A stretch of 38,385 nt of DNA, from NCBI GenBank assembly GCA_014802175.1, contig JAAVCU010000017.1, positions 179,004 through 217,388 of the forward strand, read 5' to 3'. The position numbers were made by a program, and so were the translations under genes. The notes beneath the pieces are model-generated. The model worked only from the letters and a program-made list of their open reading frames with translations. It was not told the origin of the DNA and made no database searches. Position 1 is the first letter of the stretch. Each line of letters begins with the position of its first letter. Below, piece by piece: positions 1 through 6,462 of this stretch. This DNA is from Bacteroides sp. Its GTDB lineage: Bacteria > Bacteroidota > Bacteroidia > Bacteroidales > Muribaculaceae.

Positions 1-22
1 AAATCTGAAAACTAAAATATAT

Positions 23-901
23 ATGAAAGCTTATGTATTCCCGGGTCAGGGTGCCCAGTTCGTAGGGATGGGTAAAGATCTTTACGACAATAACCCCGAG
101 GCTAAAGAACTTTTTGAGAAGGCTAATGAAATCTTAGGTTTCCGTATCACTGACCTCATGTTTGAGGGCACAGAGGAGGATCTGAAACAAACTAAGGTTA
201 CTCAGCCGGCTATCTTCCTTCACAGCGTGCTTCTCGCCAAGAGCCTTGGCGATGAGTTCAAGCCTGATATGGTTGCCGGTCACAGCCTTGGTGAGTTTTC
301 TGCTCTTGTGGCTTCCGGTGCTCTCAGCTTCGAGGAGGGTCTGAAGCTTGTGTCGAAGCGTGCTCACGCCATGCAGAAGGCTTGCGAGATCAAACCCTCT
401 ACTATGGCTGCAGTGCTCGCACTCCCCGATGAGAAGGTTGAGGAGCTTTGCGCAGAGGTAGACGACGTTGTGGCTCCCGCTAACTATAATTGCCCCGGTC
501 AGGTAGTAATCTCAGGTACAATCGAGGGTATTGACGCCGCTTGCGAGAAAATGCTTGCTGCCGGTGCTAAACGCGCCATGAAACTGAAAGTTGGCGGTGC
601 GTTCCACAGTCCCCTTATGCAGCCTGCTCAGGAGGAATTGGCTGAGGCTATCAATGCCGCTAAATTCGAGACTCCGATCTGCCCCATTTATCAGAACGTA
701 GATGGCAAACCTCACACTGATCCCGAGGAGATCAAGGCTAACCTTATCAAACAGCTTACAGCTCCCGTGCGCTGGACACAGGATGTTGAGGCCATGATCG
801 CTGATGGCGCCGATGAGTTCATCGAACTCGGTCCGGGTTCTGTGCTCCAGGGTCTTGTTAAGAAAATCAACCGTGGAGTAGCCACTTCAGGAAAGCAGTA
901 A
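23..901 (+). CDS. fabD: Malonyl-CoA:ACP transacylase
   Basis: FabD moves the malonyl group from coenzyme A to acyl carrier protein, supplying the extender unit for cytosolic type II fatty acid synthesis. The 292-residue product has the family's usual length. It starts with the FPGQGAQ motif (residues 6-12), has the nucleophile motif GHSLGE with Ser88, and the partner histidine in FHSPLM (His195), followed by QNVDG and a GPG motif near the C-terminus. The ATG at 23 gives a complete N-terminus right at the conserved motif, so the start is secure. asd follows after only 6 bases, so the two are probably co-transcribed and end at the terminator at 1950-1991. Identification is very secure from the motifs; nothing odd was seen. 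Confidence 0.97.
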   Translation: MKAYVFPGQGAQFVGMGKDLYDNNPEAKELFEKANEILGFRITDLMFEGTEEDLKQTKVTQPAIFLHSVLLAKSLGDEFKPDMVAGHSLGEFSALVASGALSFEEGLKLVSKRAHAMQKACEIKPSTMAAVLALPDEKVEELCAEVDDVVAPANYNCPGQVVISGTIEGIDAACEKMLAAGAKRAMKLKVGGAFHSPLMQPAQEELAEAINAAKFETPICPIYQNVDGKPHTDPEEIKANLIKQLTAPVRWTQDVEAMIADGADEFIELGPGSVLQGLVKKINRGVATSGKQ

Positions 902-907
902 TCGGAA

Positions 908-1927
908 ATGAACATCGCAATTGTTGGAGCGAGCGGCGCGGTGGGACAGGAGTTCCTGCGTGTGCTCGACGAACAGAATTTCCCGATCGACAACCTGCGC
1001 CTCTTCGGCTCAAAGAGAAGTGCCGGGAGCACGCGTGTTTTTCGCAGCAAGGAGTATGTGATCGAAGAACTGACTCCGGAATCGGATTTCTCGGGTGTGG
1101 ATATCGCATTCACCTCTGCGGGTGCCGGCACTTCCAAAGAGTATGCCGATGTCATCACACGCCACGGCACGCTGATGATCGACAACAGTTCCGCGTTCCG
1201 AATGGATGAAGATGTGCCTTTAGTGGTGCCGGAAGTCAATGGAGAGGATGCCTTGAACCGTCCGCGCAACATCATCGGTAACCCGAACTGCACCACAATC
1301 CAGATGGTGGTGGCGCTCAAGCCGATCGAGAATCTCAGCCATATCCGTAAGGTTCGCGTTGCCACATACCAGGCGGCGAGCGGAGCGGGAGCAGCTGCGA
1401 TGGATGAGCTGAAAGTGCAGACCGCCCAGCTTAGCCGAGGCGAAGAACCGACTGTGGAGAAATTCAAATATCAGCTGGCGTATAACGTCATCCCTCATGT
1501 AGATGTGTTTACCGAAAACGACTACACAAAAGAGGAGATGAAGATGTTTAACGAGACTCGAAAGATCATGCACTCCGACATCAAAGTGTCGGCAACCTGC
1601 GTGCGAGTGCCGGTGCTCCGCGCCCACAGCGAGGCAGTCTGGGTTGAGACCGAATCACCGCTGGCGTTGGATCAGGTGCGCAAGGCATTTGCCGAGGCTC
1701 CCGGATTAGTAGTGATGGAAGAGAAAGATGGCGAGAAATTCTATCCGATGCCTCTTCATATCGCTGACAAAGATCCGGTGTATGTAGGGAGATTGCGCAA
1801 GGACCTTTGCGACGACTGCGGACTCAGCTTCTGGGTTGTAGGCGACCAGATCAAGAAGGGAGCCGCCCTCAACGCCGTGCAGATCGCCCAGTGGCTCATC
1901 GCCAACGATCCCCGATTCGCAAACTGA
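908..1927 (+). CDS. asd: Aspartate-semialdehyde dehydrogenase
   Basis: This enzyme reduces aspartyl phosphate to aspartate semialdehyde with NADPH, the branch point to lysine/diaminopimelate, threonine and methionine. The 339-residue product begins with the Rossmann motif GASGAVGQ (residues 7-14). The catalytic cysteine is in GNPNCTT (Cys128) and the catalytic histidine in [10 protein letters not shown] (His240), which is the expected arrangement. It follows fabD by 6 bases and is followed by a strong intrinsic terminator, so it is probably the last gene of that transcript. Length and motifs are complete and no anomaly was seen. Confidence 0.97.
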   Translation: MNIAIVGASGAVGQEFLRVLDEQNFPIDNLRLFGSKRSAGSTRVFRSKEYVIEELTPESDFSGVDIAFTSAGAGTSKEYADVITRHGTLMIDNSSAFRMDEDVPLVVPEVNGEDALNRPRNIIGNPNCTTIQMVVALKPIENLSHIRKVRVATYQAASGAGAAAMDELKVQTAQLSRGEEPTVEKFKYQLAYNVIPHVDVFTENDYTKEEMKMFNETRKIMHSDIKVSATCVRVPVLRAHSEAVWVETESPLALDQVRKAFAEAPGLVVMEEKDGEKFYPMPLHIADKDPVYVGRLRKDLCDDCGLSFWVVGDQIKKGAALNAVQIAQWLIANDPRFAN

Positions 1928-1949
1928 AAAATCATAGTCGAGAATAAAA

Positions 1950-1991
1950 ATTGCAGTCGAGGCGGATTTCCCGTCGCGGCTGCAATTTTTT
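1950..1991 (+). terminator. Intrinsic terminator after asd
   Basis: Inverted repeat with outer arms TTGCAGTCG (1951-1959) and CGGCTGCAA (1977-1985), with one G-T wobble. An inner CGG/CCG pairing lies in the loop, and a T run follows. A copy differing at only about three positions, including a conserved loop, lies at 12155-12195. Confidence 0.85.
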
Positions 1992-2103
1992 ATGAGTCGG
2001 GACCTTAGAGTCGGGGCTTTATTAGCCGAACTGAGCATTTGGATTATTAAGTTGTGAAAAGATTTGCTATTATGTTAAAAATTAGGGGATAAAATGAGTT
2101 GAG

Positions 2104-2135
2104 TTTGTGATTATACAAAAATAATGTTATATTTG
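2104..2135 (+). promoter_or_regulatory. Bacteroidota-type promoter for the caspase block
   Basis: TATATTTG at 2128-2135 fits the Bacteroidota -7 consensus TAnnTTTG exactly, and TTTG at 2104-2107 lies 20 bases upstream as the -33 element. The expected transcription start would be near 2142. That is only a couple of bases before the ATG at 2144, so the mRNA may be nearly leaderless. Confidence 0.7.
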
Positions 2136-2143
2136 CGCTCAAA

Positions 2144-2355
2144 ATGAAGAAACAGAGGAAATTAAATACCCCCCCATTTGTAAAAGCCTAATATTCAAAG
2201 TATTAGGTGTAACTCTGCTTGCCTTTGTCCTTTCGGTTGCCCTTCAGGCGCCGTTTACCGCTTCCACTTCATCAATTTTCTCCGGTCCGGAGAAACCGGA
2301 TTTCACAATTACAGACATATATGCTCAAATAGCCGACGGGCGTCCAGTCCGCCGG
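2144..2355 (+). other. Out-of-frame 5' part of the CHASE2 gene (C7 tract)
   Basis: From the ATG at 2144 the reading frame runs MKKQRKLNTPP and then stops at 2189 because of the seven-C run at 2169-2175. One more C joins this start to the downstream CHASE2 frame. The joined protein then has a short basic cytoplasmic end and a hydrophobic helix (LGVTLLAFVLSVALQ), which is the N-terminal membrane anchor CHASE2 proteins normally have. This stretch is therefore the real 5' end of the next gene, separated by one base. Phase variation, ribosomal slippage, a natural mutation and a homopolymer sequencing error cannot be told apart from one sequence. Confidence 0.75.
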
Positions 2356-3327
2356 ATGGAAGATCGTATCCGTATTATAGATATAGGGATCGGTGGCAGG
2401 GAAGAGATCGCTGATGCACTCGAAATATTATCATTCTGTGAGCCGAAAGCAGTAGGGTTGGATATAATCTTTGAGCAACCGTCGGACGATGATTCTCGGC
2501 TGCTCGCGGCGTTGCAGTCTACTCCAAATATCGTATTACCAATAGGAGTGGCGTCTGATGGAGATAGATTTAAGATAGATGACCGCCCGTTTTTTTACGA
2601 AGATCTTCCCGGCATATCGTATGGAGTGATCAATATACCCACGTCCGGTCCCAAGAGTTCCGTTAGGGAATATGCCGTTAGTTTCCCGACATCTGATGGT
2701 AAACTTCCATCGTTTGTAGCAGCTGTGGCTGAAAAATCAGATCCGGATGCCGTAAAGGCACTGACTGGAAGAGGAAATGATGTCGAAACCATAGCTTACC
2801 ATTCAAAAGAATACAAAATATATACACTTGATGAGTTGGCAGATCATGCTGAAGAATTTATAGATAAGATTGTGTTGATTGGATCGATGTCGGATGCAAG
2901 TGACATGCATCCGACTCCCATCAATTCTTATGTGCCCGGGCTTATTATTCATGCGAGTGCGCTGTCAACATTGCTTGATCGCGAATGGTACACAACATTG
3001 CCGCGGTATATGGACTACTTACTGGCATTCGTGATCTGTTTTCTGATTATTTTGGCCACCATCGGTATTAAGGGAGGAATAAGGGGATTGATAGTGAGGA
3101 TAATTCAGGTCGTGCTGGCATATTCGGCTGTGAGAATAGGATATGAATTGTTCATTGACAAGCACATAGTGTGTAACTTTTCAGGCACATTACTGATGAT
3201 TGCTTTCGGACTTTTTGCAGTTGATATATGGAATGGCATGAGTGCCTTGATATCATTATTGAAAAAGAATATAAAGAAGATTAAAAATAAAAGAGAAACA
3301 ACAAGAACATGCGAAAACTGTTATTAA
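2356..3327 (+). CDS. CHASE2-domain membrane sensor (5' end frameshifted)
   Basis: CHASE2 is an extracytoplasmic ligand-sensing domain usually anchored by one N-terminal helix and three C-terminal helices. This frame shows the domain body (GLDIIFEQP at 34-42; KIVLIGSMSD at 171-180; the TP..N...PG..IHA signature at 187-200). Three hydrophobic segments follow (about 222-238, 246-264, 277-295) and a short basic tail. No cyclase, kinase or other output domain is attached, so signalling must pass to partner proteins. The ATG at 2356 is internal to the domain; the natural start is probably 2144, in another frame (see the neighbouring entry). The next gene overlaps the 3' end by 19 bases, suggesting translational coupling. 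The CHASE2 call is confident; the ligand is unknown. Confidence 0.8.
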   Translation: MEDRIRIIDIGIGGREEIADALEILSFCEPKAVGLDIIFEQPSDDDSRLLAALQSTPNIVLPIGVASDGDRFKIDDRPFFYEDLPGISYGVINIPTSGPKSSVREYAVSFPTSDGKLPSFVAAVAEKSDPDAVKALTGRGNDVETIAYHSKEYKIYTLDELADHAEEFIDKIVLIGSMSDASDMHPTPINSYVPGLIIHASALSTLLDREWYTTLPRYMDYLLAFVICFLIILATIGIKGGIRGLIVRIIQVVLAYSAVRIGYELFIDKHIVCNFSGTLLMIAFGLFAVDIWNGMSALISLLKKNIKKIKNKRETTRTCENCY

Positions 3328-4154
3328 TTCTTCTACTTGCCACTGTCTTACCGGTCTGTGCCAGATATTCACTTCATAGCGTTTCGAATGGGGTGAAGAT
3401 AGAAAGCTCCGGCAAACAGAGCGATGCTGTCTCGGGAATAACCGTGAAACCATCCGATTATCTGATCATACCGAAAGGAGGAAAGGTGGAGGTGTATAAT
3501 GATCTCGACAAACGTATCTACACATCTGTGGCAGAGGGCAAGATATCTGTAACAAGGCTTCTGATAGATGCGCGCTCGGCTGCTGCAAATAATGGAAATG
3601 CAGTTGCTTCGCGACTTCGATTCGGGAAAAAGAGTGAATCGGGAGGTCAGCGGCTTTATGTTGAAAAAGGGATGGTGAAGCGTTCTTTGGGAATCTTCGA
3701 TCCTGAAGGTGAAAAGATGGTGGCAGACCCCTCCCTGATAGCCAAATTTATAGCGGCGCGGATTGCAAGTGAGAGTGATCAGTTGCGTGATTCATTACCT
3801 GTTCCTGCCGAGCATGCAGCGCCGGCGGAAGGAGGGATGACCTTTGAGGTAAGAAACACGATAGGATTTCCGGTATATTTTAATATTGTCAAAATCCGTA
3901 AAAATGGTGAAAAAATGAATGTCCGCATTTCAGAGGTCGGACAGCCTGCCGGAGTCTACGTTCTTCTTCCAGACCAAACATTGGGAAGAGGTCACTATGC
4001 AAGTGTGCCCGAAGATGAGTTGCATCTGATGGTGATGACTCATTGTCAGTTTGATATTGACGAAATGATCGAAGAACTTGACAAGGCCTTGAAAGCGCCG
4101 GCTGCCGACACTTCGCCATTCAGTTCGTTGCCCATCTATCTTATGAAACTATGA
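3309..4154 (+). CDS. Secreted FecR-like/accessory protein of the caspase block
   Basis: A 281-residue exported protein of unknown function. It has a clear signal peptide (LLLILLLATVLPVCA, cleavage about residue 19). A beta-rich stretch follows (about 24-80: TVKPSDYLIIPKGGKVEVYN) that resembles the FecR/SH3-like fold. The C-terminal region at about 178-260 contains FEVRNTIGFPVYFNIVKI and VLLPDQTLGRG, reminiscent of DUF4384-type beta domains found beside caspase-like proteins. Both resemblances are by eye and weak. The start overlaps the CHASE2 gene, so the two are co-translated. From family knowledge, periplasmic FecR-like proteins are recurrent partners of CHASE2 sensors, so it may modulate the sensor. 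That role is inference. Confidence 0.6.
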   Translation: MRKLLLILLLATVLPVCARYSLHSVSNGVKIESSGKQSDAVSGITVKPSDYLIIPKGGKVEVYNDLDKRIYTSVAEGKISVTRLLIDARSAAANNGNAVASRLRFGKKSESGGQRLYVEKGMVKRSLGIFDPEGEKMVADPSLIAKFIAARIASESDQLRDSLPVPAEHAAPAEGGMTFEVRNTIGFPVYFNIVKIRKNGEKMNVRISEVGQPAGVYVLLPDQTLGRGHYASVPEDELHLMVMTHCQFDIDEMIEELDKALKAPAADTSPFSSLPIYLMKL

Positions 4155-4172
4155 AGTTGTTTAAACAACTTC
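4153..4172. repeat. Perfect 20-base palindrome at the gene end
   Basis: Arms GAAGTTGTTT and AAACAACTTC form a perfect dyad starting inside the stop codon of the preceding gene. No T run follows, so it is not a classical terminator. It could be an operator, an mRNA-stabilising hairpin or chance. Confidence 0.4.
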
Positions 4173-4236
4173 TATAAAAGCATAAAACTTGGGTGTCTTA
4201 CATTTCATAAACTTACTTACATCAAGAATATAGCAA

Positions 4237-6324
4237 ATGATTACAAAAAGAGATTCGCTAAGATATATAGCATGTGCGCTTGGAGCGTGTGCCATAATGT
4301 CCTGTTCGCTGGTTATGAGCGGAGAAAACAAAAAATATCAATTTAATCAGCCGTCCACTCCGCTTATGATAAAACCTTATGGCTGCACCCTGTTTTCGAC
4401 CGATGGAAAGTCGTTGAGAATCATTACCGGTGTTGATCTCTATGCTTCACCAGATTCAATGAAGTCAATCGCCGTGAATCCTACCGGTTTCTCCGCCATG
4501 GTTTTAACTGCCAAGAAGAAAAATAAAGGTCGTAATGCAGAGGTGTTTTCATTGATGGAAAAGGATACACGTCTTAATCAATTCAATACGAAGAGATACG
4601 GCAATCCTTACTTATCCGTGTTTTTACCTGACGGCAGATCGCTGGCTTTGGCTTCGGATATGGGACTTTCTCTTTATGATGTAAATAAATTAATTGGATA
4701 TGCGCAATTTCCGGAACTCCCTTTTGTGCCTGAAATAATGGAGGTGAGTCCGAATGGTTATTACCTGGCAGTTTCCGCAGGAAATCAGATAATCATCTAC
4801 AACATAGACGAGCGGAAGATCAGGAAGACAATAGATGCCGGGGAGAAAGTTACGGATATTGCTTTCTCGCCTGATTCTTCTGATTGTGCGGTTTTGACCG
4901 ACGACGGTGTGCTGAGTCTTTATTCAACAAGGACTTTCGATTTCCGGAAATCAATCGATGATCTCGGAGAGGGGATTGCGTGTGCCTACAATTTTGATGG
5001 CAAATATATGGCTGTCGTAACTTCACCCACATCGCTGGCTGTTGTCAATCTGCTTCGCGACGCAGAAAGGGAATACTATTCAGAAGAAGCCGGAGAGATC
5101 AAAGATGTTGTGTTCGTTCCCAACAGTATGCGTGAAACTTACCTTGCGTATCCGGCTGCCAAATCGATACACATGATTCATATGCCGAATCTGAAGCCAT
5201 ATTACAACAAACTCATTTCCGAAGAGCTCGATAGCCGAATGGCAGAATGGGAGAAGATGATGCCCGGTGAGACGATGGATGAATATCGCGCCCGTGTCAC
5301 GCAGGAGTCGCGAGCCCGTCAGAGACGTTTATTTGAGGATGAGATCTCAACCAATCTTGCAGGTGATCTTCTTTCCGGCGCATCGATGAGCCTTGGAGCA
5401 TACGATAGGGCAAATGGGGTCCTTGCACTTAATTTTGATTCAATGCCAACAATCTTCCTCCCCGTTCCGGAGAATGAGGTATCAAAATTCCACAGTGCGG
5501 ATGATCTTTCGCTCTCAGATGTGCAGTATGGCATCTTACCTGACGATTCATTTGAGATAGTATATGCAAAGGTCACAAACAAAGCAGACGGTAAGGAGTA
5601 TGTATATGACAACCTTGAGCGAGCTGCACTCAATTATATGGCGGAGGATGATGCAATCTCTCTGGAAATGCTTCAGCAGCAACAGATGGAGGAGATAAAG
5701 TTACAGGAGCTTAGAGAGAAGATTGTGAATGAAGCGAAGAATATGAATGTGATCTCGGATCATACAAGTATAACGGTCGATTCCAGGGTGGTGCCGGATT
5801 ATGACGCCAATGGAAAAAAGATATTGAACTTTCAGGTGAATTTCTCTTATAATGTCGATCCTCAATATTCAGCAGTGGAAGATTTCGGTCCCGGCAAATA
5901 TCATGTCAATGAATCCGGAGCAGCGTCATCCATGCTGAAGATAATGAAAGAGGCGTTTGAGGGTGATTTCAGTCAGTATGTGGTTCCCGGCAAAAAGCTA
6001 AATATAAAGTTGACAGGTGCAGCCGACGCTACACCGATCCGCAGCGGTATCGCTTATGATGGCGCTTTCGGAGAGATTGAGAATGAGCCTGTGTATCGTA
6101 ACGGAGAACTCTCGACTCTTTCAGTTACAACAAAGAATGGTATCAAGGAAAACGAACAGTTGGCACTTGCGCGGGCATTTGGAGTGAAAGATTACCTTGA
6201 GAAAAATGTGCGAAATCTTGACGACATGAACCGCAGCTACCGCTATGAAGTGAATGTGAGCAAAGATAAAGGGAGCGAACATCGCCGTATCACTGTTGAG
6301 TTAACTTTTGTAGATGTATATTAA
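4237..6324 (+). CDS. WD40-type beta-propeller lipoprotein with C-terminal OmpA-like segment
   Basis: A 695-residue envelope protein. The N-terminus ends in a lipobox-like IMSC (Cys23), so it is probably a lipoprotein. Residues about 45-320 show repeated propeller blades (SPNGYYLAVSAGNQIIIYNI, IAFSPDSSDCAVLT, YNFDGKYMAVV), consistent with a WD40-like scaffold. Residues about 335-460 hold a module (AEWEKMM...MDEYRARV then a beta stretch ending GKEYVYDN) that also occurs in the caspase-like protein encoded next. After a Q/E-rich coiled coil (about 470-500), the end contains NEQLALARAFGVKDYLEK (638-655), which resembles the helix of OmpA-like domains. It probably scaffolds the caspase-like protein. 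It is preceded by an AACTTACTTAC motif and followed by a 138-base gap. No enzyme motif was seen. Confidence 0.7.
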   Translation: MITKRDSLRYIACALGACAIMSCSLVMSGENKKYQFNQPSTPLMIKPYGCTLFSTDGKSLRIITGVDLYASPDSMKSIAVNPTGFSAMVLTAKKKNKGRNAEVFSLMEKDTRLNQFNTKRYGNPYLSVFLPDGRSLALASDMGLSLYDVNKLIGYAQFPELPFVPEIMEVSPNGYYLAVSAGNQIIIYNIDERKIRKTIDAGEKVTDIAFSPDSSDCAVLTDDGVLSLYSTRTFDFRKSIDDLGEGIACAYNFDGKYMAVVTSPTSLAVVNLLRDAEREYYSEEAGEIKDVVFVPNSMRETYLAYPAAKSIHMIHMPNLKPYYNKLISEELDSRMAEWEKMMPGETMDEYRARVTQESRARQRRLFEDEISTNLAGDLLSGASMSLGAYDRANGVLALNFDSMPTIFLPVPENEVSKFHSADDLSLSDVQYGILPDDSFEIVYAKVTNKADGKEYVYDNLERAALNYMAEDDAISLEMLQQQQMEEIKLQELREKIVNEAKNMNVISDHTSITVDSRVVPDYDANGKKILNFQVNFSYNVDPQYSAVEDFGPGKYHVNESGAASSMLKIMKEAFEGDFSQYVVPGKKLNIKLTGAADATPIRSGIAYDGAFGEIENEPVYRNGELSTLSVTTKNGIKENEQLALARAFGVKDYLEKNVRNLDDMNRSYRYEVNVSKDKGSEHRRITVELTFVDVY

Positions 6325-6398
6325 TAAGTTGATTAATTAACTAAGTAAGTGAGAAAATAACTTCCTTTTATTTGTTCAAGTTTTTATTACTACACATT

Positions 6399-6424
6399 TC
6401 GTTTTATTTTTAGAACTTACTTAC
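6399..6424 (+). promoter_or_regulatory. Recurrent AT-rich element upstream of the caspase gene
   Basis: A stretch starting TCGTTTTATTTTTAG and ending GAACTTACTTAC. It matches 12812-12836, upstream of the small acidic protein gene, with one mismatch over 25 bases. The core AACTTACTTA also occurs upstream of the WD40 gene (4210-4219). Its role is unknown; a regulator site or conserved leader is possible. Confidence 0.45.
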
Positions 6425-6449
6425 CAAGTCACAATTCATAGGAGATAAG

Positions 6450-6455
6450 AAGGAG
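6450..6455 (+). promoter_or_regulatory. Shine-Dalgarno-like site before the caspase gene
   Basis: AAGGAG lies 7 bases before the ATG at 6463. Such sites are rare in Bacteroidota. It supports this start, which also gives a signal sequence. Confidence 0.5.
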
Positions 6456-6462
6456 AATATAA

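Noticed and set aside
712..1467. Long minus-strand open frame (251 codons) over asd
   Set aside because: It lies fully antisense to fabD/asd, has Ser/Arg-rich composition and no motif; it is a shadow of the asd codon pattern.
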